Origin: Clostridia bacterium
GTDB taxonomy: Bacteria > Bacillota > Clostridia > RGIG6154
Assembly (NCBI GenBank): GCA_017626145.1
Contig: JAGAJK010000095.1
Location: forward strand, 1-64,000
Length of the DNA: 64,000 bases
Direction of reading: 5' to 3'
Positions 49,553 through 57,689 of the stretch are shown here, piece after piece. Both the position numbers and the translations under genes were made by a program. Position 1 is the stretch's first letter, and the number at the start of each line of letters is the position of its first letter. The notes beneath the pieces are model-generated. The model was given only the letters and a program-made list of their open reading frames with translations, was not told the DNA's origin and ran no database searches.

Positions 49553-52087
49553 TTAAAATCCGCCCTGTTCGGTACGGTTAATGATATCATCCTGTAATGA
49601 TTTCGAAAGTGTTGTGAACAATGCACTGTAGCCTGCAACTCTTACAACAAGGCTTTGATACTTTTCAGGATGCTTCTGCGCATCAAGAAGTGTTTCCTTG
49701 CTTACAACGTTAAACTGCATATGGCTGCCCTTCTGGTCAAAGTAACCGAGAATAAGTGAAATAAATGATTCAATACCGCTTATTCCCTCAAGAGCAGATG
49801 GATGGAACTTCATATTAAAGAGTGTTCCGTTTGATGCAATGAAGTGGTCAAGCTTTGAAACAGAGTTTGCAGAAGCTGTAGGACCGCTTACATCCTTACC
49901 TGCTGATGGAGAAACACCGTCTGCAACAGGAGTGTATGCATATCTTCCGTCAGGTGTTGCGCCCGTCTGCGCACCTAAAGGTACGTTTGCAGAAACAGGA
50001 TAAAGACCAGCCTGATACTGACCGCCTCTTGGGTTTTTGTACTTTTCAAGAGGTCTTGTATATGTATATGCAACCTCACGGGCAAGTAAGTCAACCTCAG
50101 GAATATCGTTACCGAATTTCGGAACCTCGTCAATCATTTCTTTTACCTTTTTGTATTTAGCATTGTCACCGGTTGTAGGCACACTTACCTTTGACGCAAC
50201 CTGATTGTAAACCTCAGCAATCTGTGCTTCGGAGAGAACAGATGTTGTTTCCATAATCTTCTTGACAACCTTTGCCGCTAAATCCTTAGCATCTTCTGTT
50301 GCATTTCCTTCTTTACCGAAGTTATGAGCCATTGCGTCCTTAAGCTCGCAAAGCTTAAGCTTCTTTTCTTCATAAACAAGAGTTTTGATTGCCTGCATAG
50401 CATCAGCCATATTTGCAACACCGAAGCCCTGCGGACCTGTAAAGTTGTAAACAGCACCGCCCTCCTGGCTGCTCTTACCTCTGCCGATACAGTCTTCAAT
50501 CATTGAAGAAAGGAACGGAAGCGGACAACGTTCTCCGTGTGCCTGGTCAATTGCGTTATCCGCATTAACCATAAGCTCAATTAAATATTCCATCTGTGCC
50601 TTGTAAGCATCAAAGAATTTATCAAAGGTTGTAAGGTCAGTAAGCTTACCCGACTTAACGCCAACCTGAACGCCGTTTTCTTCACCGTTGGAGAAAACAA
50701 GCTCTAAAGGACGGCACATATTAAAGAATGCCGCATCGTGCCAGCCTTCGGTTTTACCCGATTTCTGAGGCTCAACACAACCAATTATATTGTAATCTCT
50801 TGCATCCTGAAGTGTAAGACCACGGCTTACCAAAGCAGGAATGATAACTTCGTCATTATAATAAGCAGGTAAACCTACGCCTGTTCTTGTAAGCTCTGCC
50901 GCCTTAACCATAAACTCGTGAGGAGTTTTGTTCCATACTCTTACAGAGAATGAAGGCTGCGGAAGAAGTACGTGCATTGTTGCCTGAATTGTCATAAATG
51001 ACAAATCGTTTGTTGCATCCATACCCTCAGGTGTCTGACCGCCTGCAATAAGGTTCTGGAAAACAGAATAACCTGCAAAGCCTTCAGCAGATGCTTCGTC
51101 ACGACACTTGTTAAGGTCATTTAATTTAACCCATACACAGTCAATTAATTCCTGACCGAATTCGGGAGTGATAACACCTGCTTCTAAATCCTTTTTAAAA
51201 TAAGGATACATATACTGGTCGAAACGTCCCGGTGAAATTGAGTGACCGCTTGATTCTGTCTGAATAAGCATCTGTACAAACCAGAAGCTCTGACAAGCTT
51301 CATAGAATGTTCTTGCTCCGTTTTCAGGAACGTTTGCACAGTTCTGTGCTATTAAAACAAGCTCCAATTTACGTTTTGCGTCAGCTTCCTCCTGTGCCAT
51401 TTCAAGAGCGAGTCTTGCATAACGCTTGGCATATGTAATTGCCGCTTCACAGCTTATGATAACAGCTTCTAAAAATGCCTTTCTGGTAACATAATCACTG
51501 TCTGAAATTCTGCACTTTTCAAGAGCGGCTTTCGCTTCCTCGATAATCCCCTTGTAACCAATTTTAAGAACCTTGCCGTAATTTACGGTTACATGGCCTA
51601 CGCCGTTGTAGAAGTAGTTACCGGGAGTGAAAATGTTATGCTCCATTGCAACAAGGGTTTCAGGCGACATATAGCTTGTAGCGAGCTCACTTGTTGTTCT
51701 GCCCTTCCAGTATTTGAATACTTCACGAAGCTCTGATTTTACTTCGCTTGAAATGCTGAACGGATCGGCACTTCTCGTTTCAACAGTTTCAAATTCCTTT
51801 TCAAGCCATTCAAATGAAAATTCAGGGAACACCTGACAGCTTCTTGGCTGAACGGTTGTGCTTCCTACAACAAGCTCATTGTCACGGATAACAATGGGGA
51901 TATTTTCCAAAATATGACGAAAAGCTTTAGCTCTTCTTATATTTGTAGGCTCTCCCTCTGTTGATTTATAAGATTCTGTTAAAAGAACCGCACGGGAAGA
52001 TTCAATTCTTGGCTTCTTTTCGTAAAGGGCTTTGATTAACTTCCCTATTCTCTCACTTTTGGGAGCATCGTAAATTGTATAGCTCAT
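49553..52087 (-). CDS. Glycyl-radical 1,2-propanediol dehydratase
   Basis: The signature enzyme of the locus, 844 residues. It converts 1,2-propanediol to propanal by radical chemistry without B12. The active-site Cys is in IIGCVEPQ near residue 440, followed by TEGWHDAAFFNM. The glycyl radical loop RVAGYSALF lies near 817. The VEPQ and WHDAAFFN patterns match glycerol/propanediol dehydratases, and the aldolase context argues for propanediol rather than choline. No N-terminal encapsulation extension is seen. It starts inside the HAD gene's stop (ATGA). Confidence 0.93.
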   Translation of the reverse strand: MSYTIYDAPKSERIGKLIKALYEKKPRIESSRAVLLTESYKSTEGEPTNIRRAKAFRHILENIPIVIRDNELVVGSTTVQPRSCQVFPEFSFEWLEKEFETVETRSADPFSISSEVKSELREVFKYWKGRTTSELATSYMSPETLVAMEHNIFTPGNYFYNGVGHVTVNYGKVLKIGYKGIIEEAKAALEKCRISDSDYVTRKAFLEAVIISCEAAITYAKRYARLALEMAQEEADAKRKLELVLIAQNCANVPENGARTFYEACQSFWFVQMLIQTESSGHSISPGRFDQYMYPYFKKDLEAGVITPEFGQELIDCVWVKLNDLNKCRDEASAEGFAGYSVFQNLIAGGQTPEGMDATNDLSFMTIQATMHVLLPQPSFSVRVWNKTPHEFMVKAAELTRTGVGLPAYYNDEVIIPALVSRGLTLQDARDYNIIGCVEPQKSGKTEGWHDAAFFNMCRPLELVFSNGEENGVQVGVKSGKLTDLTTFDKFFDAYKAQMEYLIELMVNADNAIDQAHGERCPLPFLSSMIEDCIGRGKSSQEGGAVYNFTGPQGFGVANMADAMQAIKTLVYEEKKLKLCELKDAMAHNFGKEGNATEDAKDLAAKVVKKIMETTSVLSEAQIAEVYNQVASKVSVPTTGDNAKYKKVKEMIDEVPKFGNDIPEVDLLAREVAYTYTRPLEKYKNPRGGQYQAGLYPVSANVPLGAQTGATPDGRYAYTPVADGVSPSAGKDVSGPTASANSVSKLDHFIASNGTLFNMKFHPSALEGISGIESFISLILGYFDQKGSHMQFNVVSKETLLDAQKHPEKYQSLVVRVAGYSALFTTLSKSLQDDIINRTEQGGF

Positions 52088-52845
52088 TTTCCTACCTCCG
52101 TAATACTTACTAATGTATTCAAAATATCTTCTGTTTTATACTTACACATTCTTTTGACTTCGTTTTTCGCATTAATAACTGCAAAGCTGTGACGAACTGC
52201 TTTAAGCATTTCCATATCGTTTATATTGTCGCCAAATGCCGCCGCATTCTTTTCACTTACATTAAGCTCCTTCATAAGTGCTTTAAGTGCCGTGCCTTTG
52301 TTTGTACCGTACAACACAAATTCCTTCCAGCCGTCGTTATTGTAAACACGCCACAGCTTTTTATTTACTACGGCATAACGTATGGCAGGGTCAGAATCGT
52401 TATCGGTAAAAAATGCAGTCTTATAAATACTTTCAACTATTTCTTCTCTGCTTTTTACCACTCTGAAATTCTTATACCTTTTTCTGTTTTCCGAAATAAA
52501 GCTTTCATCATCAGAAAAACAGTATACGTTAAATAGTGAATATAAAAGTAAAGAAGCTTTTGTTCTTGAAAAAATTTCGCCAAGAGTTTCTTTTGGAATT
52601 GCCTTTTCTGAAACAAAGTGCGTACCTTTCATACACAAAGCTCCGTCACAGGCAATGTAAAAGCAATCAAGATTTTCCGAAAGAGTGGTCATATCACTAA
52701 GATGCCTTCCGCTGGCAAGACAAAAATTTATTTTGTTCTGCATTACGCTTTTTGCGACAGAAAGCGCATTTTCGCTTATTCTTCCGTTCTCAAAAGGAAG
52801 AGTATTATCTATGTCGCAGGCAACAAGCTCAATCTTATCCGTCAC
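52084..52845 (-). CDS. Cof-type HAD phosphatase
   Basis: A 253-residue haloacid-dehalogenase phosphatase of the Cof/sugar-phosphate class. ACDIDNTL (nucleophile Asp) is near residue 9, LASGRHL near 44, a lysine in the cap, and FGDNINDMEML (metal-binding Asp) near 213. It is the first gene of the microcompartment operon, overlapping the dehydratase by 4 nt. It may dephosphorylate an intermediate or side product of fucose/rhamnose breakdown; the substrate is unknown. Confidence 0.85.
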   Translation of the reverse strand: MTDKIELVACDIDNTLPFENGRISENALSVAKSVMQNKINFCLASGRHLSDMTTLSENLDCFYIACDGALCMKGTHFVSEKAIPKETLGEIFSRTKASLLLYSLFNVYCFSDDESFISENRKRYKNFRVVKSREEIVESIYKTAFFTDNDSDPAIRYAVVNKKLWRVYNNDGWKEFVLYGTNKGTALKALMKELNVSEKNAAAFGDNINDMEMLKAVRHSFAVINAKNEVKRMCKYKTEDILNTLVSITEVGK

Positions 52846-52876
52846 ATTAACCCTCCGTGAAACTTATTCAATATAT

Positions 52877-52915
52877 ATGATACTACACATTTAACAGAAA
52901 GTCAAGTGAATTCAC
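52877..52915 (-). promoter_or_regulatory. Main microcompartment operon promoter with a palindrome upstream
   Basis: On the minus strand TTGACT (52900-52905), 17 nt, TATCAT (52877-52882). A perfect 10-bp palindrome GTGAATTCAC (52906-52915) abuts the -35 box and is a candidate regulator site. The stretch 52916-53146 otherwise holds only one arm of the 28-bp repeat. Confidence 0.65.
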
Positions 52916-52996
52916 ACATTTTCAATCAAAAAACCAACAAAAACCACATTTTCCTTATTTTTGCCTTTCTGTAAATAAAAAAATTTTTCTTCATTT

Positions 52997-53024
52997 ATAC
53001 CTATAACTCGATTTTCTGTGGAAT
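52997..53024 (-). repeat. 28-bp repeat, left copy (inverted)
   Basis: On the minus strand it begins ATTCCACAGAAAAT and continues AGTTATAGG after two variable bases. It matches 54516-54543 on the plus strand at 25 of 28 positions. Confidence 0.55.
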
Positions 53025-53146
53025 GGACTTTTCGCCTTAATCTCAAAGAGATTTTGAAGTTATATATAATCGATTGCAAAAAGTTGATTGTGTTGACTAA
53101 AACCATTAAAAATGATAATATAAATTGCAAGAAAGCACTATCAAGA

Positions 53147-53591
53147 GCCTCCCTTGTGTAAAGGGAGGTGGGGTGCGTAGCAACTCGGAGGGATTGTAAT
53201 GGACTATAGACACAATAAAGAGATTGTACCTCTTGCAAAAGCACTACGAAAGAATATGACAAAAGAAGAAAAACACCTTTGGTATGATTATTTGAGAGAA
53301 TACCCTATCAGGTTTATAAGACAGAAAGTTATAGGGAAATATATTGTCGATTTTTACTGTGCTAAAGCAAAGCTTGTTATTGAATTGGATGGCTCACAGC
53401 ATTATGATGATAAAGGAATGGAAAAAGATGCTTTGAGAACTGAGTTTTTAGAACAATATGGATTAAAAGTTATAAGAATATCAAATCTTGATATAAACAA
53501 AAACTTTGAGGGAGTATGTATGTTTATTGATAATGAAATCAAACAATCCCTCAGTCAACTCCGTTGACAGCTCCCTTTACACAAGGGAGCC
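53147..53591. mobile_element. DUF559 mini-element with terminal inverted repeats
   Basis: Imperfect terminal repeats of about 50 bp, each carrying CTCCCTTGTGTAAAGGGAG and a GAGGGATTG block, flank one 122-codon gene. Each end is itself a hairpin (CTCCCTT/AAGGGAG). No transposase is present, and no clear target duplication is visible. I believe such GGGATTGT-type repeats with DUF559 genes occur in many copies in Clostridia, so it is probably mobilised in trans. Confidence 0.65.
53199..53567 (+). CDS. DUF559 (Vsr-like) endonuclease-domain protein
   Basis: A 122-residue protein of the DUF559/COG2852 family, with the fold of very-short-patch-repair endonucleases. RKNMTKEEKHLWYDYLR, then RFIRQKVIGKYIVDFYC, KLVIELDGSQHYD (the likely metal site) and the terminal YGLKVIRISN follow the family. 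Its ribosome binding site (GGAGGG) lies inside the left terminal repeat, so repeat and gene form one unit. Role unproven; possibly repair or mobility. Confidence 0.88.
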   Translation: MDYRHNKEIVPLAKALRKNMTKEEKHLWYDYLREYPIRFIRQKVIGKYIVDFYCAKAKLVIELDGSQHYDDKGMEKDALRTEFLEQYGLKVIRISNLDINKNFEGVCMFIDNEIKQSLSQLR

Positions 53592-53802
53592 TTTTTTATA
53601 AGTGTCATTTATAAGTGTCGGAAAATTACGGAAGATTTTCTGACCACAATTTTTTTATTGATTTTACCCATTAAAAAGCATTGTTTTTTTAGAAAAATTA
53701 ATAGGCAAATATATATAAGTGTTGTTTTTTTCCTTCTTCAGGGATATCCACTAGAAGGAGATAACCACAGCAGGGCACTATGCTGAAAATGTTGAAAAAG
53801 GC

Positions 53803-53831
53803 TTGTAAAACTATACTATATATGTTATAAT
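53803..53831 (+). promoter_or_regulatory. Promoter of the zinc-ribbon membrane protein gene
   Basis: TTGTAA (53803-53808), 17 nt, TATAAT (53826-53831). The preceding 53592-53802 stretch is AT-rich and shows nothing else. Confidence 0.6.
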
Positions 53832-53862
53832 TAAATAGCATACAGAAAGAAGGTTATTATAT

Positions 53863-54420
53863 ATGAAATGTCCATTTTGCCATCAAGAAGTCTCTGACGG
53901 GAAGTTTTGTTCAAATTGTTCTAAACCATTGTATCCCAAATGGTATCAAAAGAACTCTCCCTTAACAATAACTATAATGATTGTTTCAATAATTTTCTTT
54001 ATAGGGTGTTTATGTTTTTCAATGTCTATCAGTAACAACAATAATGAAGGCATAGAAACAAACAACAACTCAATCACCACTGAAACAAGTCAAACAAAAG
54101 CTCAAAAAACATATAGTTCTATTTTAGAAGAATATAAAGTAAAACTTCAAGAGGCTACACCAGTACTTATTGAAGAATACAAGCAAGAAGCTACCCAAAA
54201 TACTAATGGCTTAAATGGTTTAGCGGAAATATCAAATAAAAAGATTTCAGAATTGGCAGAAATATCAACTTCTGGTATGTCTGAAATGGCAGAGCTAATG
54301 TATACAACTGGTTCTGGTAAATATTCAGAGTATGAAGAATGGGCTGGGAAGTTGCAAGATATATACACACAAGAAGCCGAAAAAATAATGGATGTATATA
54401 CGAGTTCAGCACTTAATTAA
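53863..54420 (+). CDS. Zinc-ribbon protein with one membrane helix
   Basis: A 185-residue protein. Residues 1-22 are a zinc ribbon (CPFCHQEV, FCSNC), a single membrane segment spans about 33-56, then an Asn/Thr/Ser-rich linker and a helical domain (85-180) with repeat-like AEIS / MAEL segments. The ribbon would be cytoplasmic and the helical part outside. Orphan proteins of this shape are common in Firmicutes and uncharacterised. Codon choice looks more AT-rich than its neighbours and it sits inside the 28-bp repeats, hinting at acquisition. Confidence 0.6.
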   Translation: MKCPFCHQEVSDGKFCSNCSKPLYPKWYQKNSPLTITIMIVSIIFFIGCLCFSMSISNNNNEGIETNNNSITTETSQTKAQKTYSSILEEYKVKLQEATPVLIEEYKQEATQNTNGLNGLAEISNKKISELAEISTSGMSEMAELMYTTGSGKYSEYEEWAGKLQDIYTQEAEKIMDVYTSSALN

Positions 54421-54458
54421 TATTTAAGAATAAAAGCGGAAATATATTAACATAAGTT

Positions 54459-54493
54459 AAAGGTCGCAACTTTTACAAGTTGCGACCTTTTTT
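54459..54493 (+). terminator. Intrinsic terminator
   Basis: AAAGGTCGCAACTT (54459-54472) pairs with its complement (54477-54490), followed by T's. Confidence 0.85.
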
Positions 54494-54515
54494 ATGCGAG
54501 ATTTCAACAAAAATT

Positions 54516-54543
54516 ATTCCACAGAAAATAAAGTTATAGGCAT
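54516..54543 (+). repeat. 28-bp repeat, right copy
   Basis: ATTCCACAGAAAAT, AA, AGTTATAGG, CAT; 25 of 28 positions match the inverted copy at 52997-53024. Confidence 0.55.
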
Positions 54544-54622
54544 TTATATTAAGTATTGCAAAATATGTCATTTTGTGTTATTATAATAAGATAATAAAAG
54601 TTTTGGAAGAAAGGATGCTAAA

Positions 54623-55405
54623 ATGCGCATTATTAATTTTCACACACATATATATCCGGAGCCTATTGCCGAAAAAGCTACTGCTGCCATCGGAAAGTTT
54701 TACACCATTGAAATGGACAGAATCGGCACAAGTGAGCACCTGATTAAGGAATGCCGTGAAAATGGTATTGATAAATGCGTAATTCACTCGGTTGCCACAA
54801 CCGCTCATCAGGTTCCTTCAATTAATAATTTCGTTATCGGTGAATGTAAAAAGCATAAAGAATTTTACGGCTTTGCGGCAATGCATCCTGATTTTACTGA
54901 TTTTGAGCCTGAGCTTGAAAGAGTTATAAAAGCAGGCTTAAAGGGGGTTAAAATTCACCCTGATACCCAACAGTTTGATATGGACGATGAAAGAATGTTC
55001 CCTTTCTATGAAGCAATATCGGGAAGACTTCCCATTTTAATACATTGCGGCGACTACCGCTACAAGTATTCGCATCCCGAAAAGCTTGCGAGAATTCTCG
55101 ACCTTTTCCCGAAGCTTACCGTTATAGGAGCTCATTTCGGCGGATGGTCGATGCCCGATTTAGCACTTGAATATTTAAAGGACAGAAACTGTTATATGGA
55201 TATATCAAGCTCATTTTTCGTAACGGGCAGAAAAAGAGCAGAGGAGCTTATCAAAATTTATGGTGCAGAAAGAATGGTTTTCGGCACGGACTTCCCTATG
55301 TGGGATACAAAGGCTGAGCTTGACAACTTTTTTGCTCTTAACCTTACAGATAAAGAAAAAGAGCTTATTTTGCACAAAAATGCAGAAAGAATCTTAAATA
55401 TATAA
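54623..55405 (+). CDS. Amidohydrolase-family TIM-barrel hydrolase (COG2159)
   Basis: A 260-residue metal-dependent hydrolase. NFHTHIYP near residue 5 gives the HxH metal ligands, GVKIHPD near 108, PILIHCGD near 136, VIGAHFGGW near 167 and VFGTDFPMW with the catalytic Asp near 220. Such proteins cover decarboxylases and hydrolases of small carbonyl or amide substrates; the substrate cannot be told. It stands alone, with GAAAGGA before the ATG. Confidence 0.85.
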   Translation: MRIINFHTHIYPEPIAEKATAAIGKFYTIEMDRIGTSEHLIKECRENGIDKCVIHSVATTAHQVPSINNFVIGECKKHKEFYGFAAMHPDFTDFEPELERVIKAGLKGVKIHPDTQQFDMDDERMFPFYEAISGRLPILIHCGDYRYKYSHPEKLARILDLFPKLTVIGAHFGGWSMPDLALEYLKDRNCYMDISSSFFVTGRKRAEELIKIYGAERMVFGTDFPMWDTKAELDNFFALNLTDKEKELILHKNAERILNI

Positions 55406-55431
55406 GACAAAGGAAACGAAATTTGCTTATG

Positions 55432-55495
55432 GAAATGGTTGCAGACAGTACGTTTTGTACGGCAATAACCGTTTCGTCGAAAGAGAACGACATTT
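55432..55495. repeat. 64-bp structured repeat, copy 1
   Basis: GAAATGGTT pairs with AACCGTTTC around GCAGACAGTAC-GTTTT-GTACGGC, followed by a second stem GTCG/CGAC. The core CAGACAGTAC...GTACGGCAA is shared with the 33.6-33.9 kb repeats. Confidence 0.65.
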
Positions 55496-55536
55496 CACTA
55501 TAAACCAGACGAAGAAAATGGAAGTTATATTTTGGT

Positions 55537-55600
55537 GAAATGGTTGAAGACAGTACGTTTTGTACGGCAATAACCGTTTCATCGAAAGAGAACGACATTT
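55537..55600. repeat. 64-bp structured repeat, copy 2
   Basis: Second copy, 62 of 64 positions identical, 105 bp downstream of the first. The spacer between them also carries GAAGTTATATTTT, found in the 33.6 kb units. No ORF fits. Confidence 0.65.
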
Positions 55601-55622
55601 TCAATGTCTGAAAAAATTTTTC

Positions 55623-55651
55623 TTGACAATTTTATAATTCTATACTATAAT
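55623..55651 (+). promoter_or_regulatory. Consensus promoter of the T-box operon
   Basis: Perfect TTGACA (55623-55628), 17 nt, perfect TATAAT (55646-55651). Confidence 0.9.
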
Positions 55652-55657
55652 ATTAGG

Positions 55658-55946
55658 AAATTGAATACAAAAAGCTGTGAAGAGAAGGAGTACTTATAAG
55701 GTAGCATTACAGAGAGAGGCGGACGGTGGAAGCGTCTTATGTGAAATATAAGGAAGTAGTCTTGGAGCTGCGAACCGAACGGGATTTTCCTTAGTAGACT
55801 TCGACGGTAATTCCTGCCGTATAAATGGAAGCGGCATCGATTTAATTGTTAAATCCGTGTTGATTAAGGTGCGACTGTAACACTTTCGCATGAAATTAGG
55901 TGGTATCACGAGCTATTCGTCCTAATATGGTCGGATAGCTTTTTTG
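55658..55946 (+). ncRNA. T-box riboswitch leader
   Basis: A tRNA-sensing leader of about 290 nt. Stem I contains the basal AGCU/AGCU helix, an AGUA loop-E strand at 55690-55693 opposite GAAGUAG (55752-55758), and a distal GGUGGAAGC loop. The conserved antiterminator segment AGGTGGTATCACG lies at 55898-55910; its UGGU bulge would pair with an ACCA tRNA end. The terminator hairpin (55911-55940) and T6 follow. The specifier loop reads best as GUA (Val). Uncharged tRNA would prevent termination. Confidence 0.9.
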
Positions 55947-56008
55947 TATCCGGCGCAAGAAAAATTATATTTTCAGCACCCGGCTGAACAAAGGAAGGAT
56001 AAAACACT

Positions 56009-57649
56009 ATGGAATTGATAAAAAATTACCTTGAAAGAACAGAATTTGAAAGCTACGAGGACTTTAAGAAGAATTTTAAATTAACCGTCCCTGCAGATTT
56101 TGATTTTGCCCGTGACATTGTTGACAAATGGGCAGAAATTGAACCTGATAAAAGAGCGTTAGTTTACTGTGACGATTCTGACTTTCACCGTGATTTTACC
56201 TTTACGGAAATCTCACACTATTCAAAAAAAGCGGCTTCTTATTTCAAAAGTCTCGGCATAAAGAAAGGTCAGAGAGTTTTAACTCTTCTTCGCCGTCGTT
56301 GGGAATACTGGATTATTGCAGTTGCACTCCACAGAATCGGTGCCGTTTTAGTTCCTGCATCGATTCAGCTTACAACAAAGGATATTGCATACCGTGTTAA
56401 CGAAGCAAAGGTCAAAATGGTTATTGCAATTGATGACGATTTCGTAATTTCACAGGTTTCACCATTAAAGGAAAAATGTGAGGGACTCAGACATATAATT
56501 ACCGTAGGCGATAAAAAGGTTGACGGTTTTGATTGGTTTGATGAAAAGTTCGAAGCCTTTGAAGAGGACAACACCTATTCAGGACTTAAGAATACCGATG
56601 AAATGGTTATTTACTTTACATCAGGCACATCAGGTTATCCTAAAATGGCTATTCATAACAGAACCTATCCCCTTGGTCATATAGTAACAGCAAAATATAT
56701 GCAGTGCGTTTTAAATAACGGACTTCACTTAACCCAGGCAGACAGCGGCTGGGCAAAATTCGGTTGGGGTAACATTTACGGTCAGTGGATTTGCGGAAGC
56801 GCAATCCTCGGCTACGACCCTGTTCGTTTCAGCCCCGAGGGTCTTATGAAGGCAATGGAAATTTATAAGCCTACAAGCCTTTGCATACCTCCTACAATGT
56901 ACCGTTTCCTTCTTCACAACGGTCTTGAAAAGAAGCACGTTGAGTCAATCAAATGGTTTGCAACAGCAGGTGAGCCCTTATCAGGTGAGGTTAACAAGGA
57001 ATTTTACAATATAAGCGGTCATTACATTCACGAGGGCTACGGTCAAAGTGAAGGTACTCCCATTACCTGTTCGTTCCAGTGGTTTGATATTTGTCCGTCA
57101 TCGATGGGCAAGCCAAGTCCTCTTTACGATGTTGCCATTATCAACGCAGACGGAAAACGTTGTACCGTTGGTGAGCACGGCGAGGTTGTTATGTTTGTAA
57201 AGGGCGGAAAGCAGGTAGGTCTTCTGGACAAATACTGTCTTAACGGCAAAATGACAAATCCTGTGAAAGACGGTATTTACCATACAGGCGACGTTGCATA
57301 TGAAGACGAAAACGGTTACTACTGGTACGTTTCAAGAAATGACGATATGATTAAATGCTCCGGCTACCGTATCGGACCTTTTGAAATTGAAAGTGTTTTA
57401 AACACTCATCCTGCAGTAAAGGAAAGTGCAGTAGTAGGCAGACCCGACCCACTTCGCGGTCAGGTAGTATGTGCAGTTATAAGGCTGACCGACGGATTTA
57501 AACAGTCGGAGGAGCTTACAAAAGAATTACAGCAGTACGTTAAAAAGAATACTGCTCCCTATAAATACCCGAGAATTATTGAGTACGTTGATGAATTACC
57601 CAAAACTACTTCGGGCAAGATTATAAGAAATGCATTAAAGGTAGACTAA
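56009..57649 (+). CDS. AMP-forming acyl-CoA synthetase (ACSM/medium- or branched-chain type)
   Basis: A 546-residue adenylate-forming ligase activating a carboxylic acid to its CoA ester. Signature motifs are YFTSGTSGYPK near 202 (P-loop), GYGQSEGTP near 346, YHTGDVAYEDENGYYWYVSR near 425 and the catalytic Lys in PKTTSGKIIR near 533. Overall it resembles the ACSM/propionate-isobutyrate type rather than acetyl-CoA synthetase. It heads an operon that ends in BCAT and VOR, so isobutyrate, 2-methylbutyrate or isovalerate are likely substrates. Confidence 0.88.
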   Translation: MELIKNYLERTEFESYEDFKKNFKLTVPADFDFARDIVDKWAEIEPDKRALVYCDDSDFHRDFTFTEISHYSKKAASYFKSLGIKKGQRVLTLLRRRWEYWIIAVALHRIGAVLVPASIQLTTKDIAYRVNEAKVKMVIAIDDDFVISQVSPLKEKCEGLRHIITVGDKKVDGFDWFDEKFEAFEEDNTYSGLKNTDEMVIYFTSGTSGYPKMAIHNRTYPLGHIVTAKYMQCVLNNGLHLTQADSGWAKFGWGNIYGQWICGSAILGYDPVRFSPEGLMKAMEIYKPTSLCIPPTMYRFLLHNGLEKKHVESIKWFATAGEPLSGEVNKEFYNISGHYIHEGYGQSEGTPITCSFQWFDICPSSMGKPSPLYDVAIINADGKRCTVGEHGEVVMFVKGGKQVGLLDKYCLNGKMTNPVKDGIYHTGDVAYEDENGYYWYVSRNDDMIKCSGYRIGPFEIESVLNTHPAVKESAVVGRPDPLRGQVVCAVIRLTDGFKQSEELTKELQQYVKKNTAPYKYPRIIEYVDELPKTTSGKIIRNALKVD

Positions 57650-57689
57650 AAATTTATTTAAACACTTCGGTGCGGAAAGGCGGTTAATT

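Noticed and set aside
49553-52087. Choline trimethylamine-lyase (CutC) as identity of the glycyl-radical enzyme
   Set aside because: The VEPQ and WHDAAFFN patterns match diol/glycerol dehydratases, and a lactaldehyde-forming aldolase sits in the operon.
52912-53262. A 116-codon minus-strand frame
   Set aside because: It crosses the DUF559 gene start, a terminal repeat and the 28-bp repeat; no ribosome binding site or protein pattern.
55738-55743. The ATG in the T-box Stem I as a methionine specifier
   Set aside because: It lies in the distal part of Stem I, not opposite the AGUA loop-E strand where the specifier must be.
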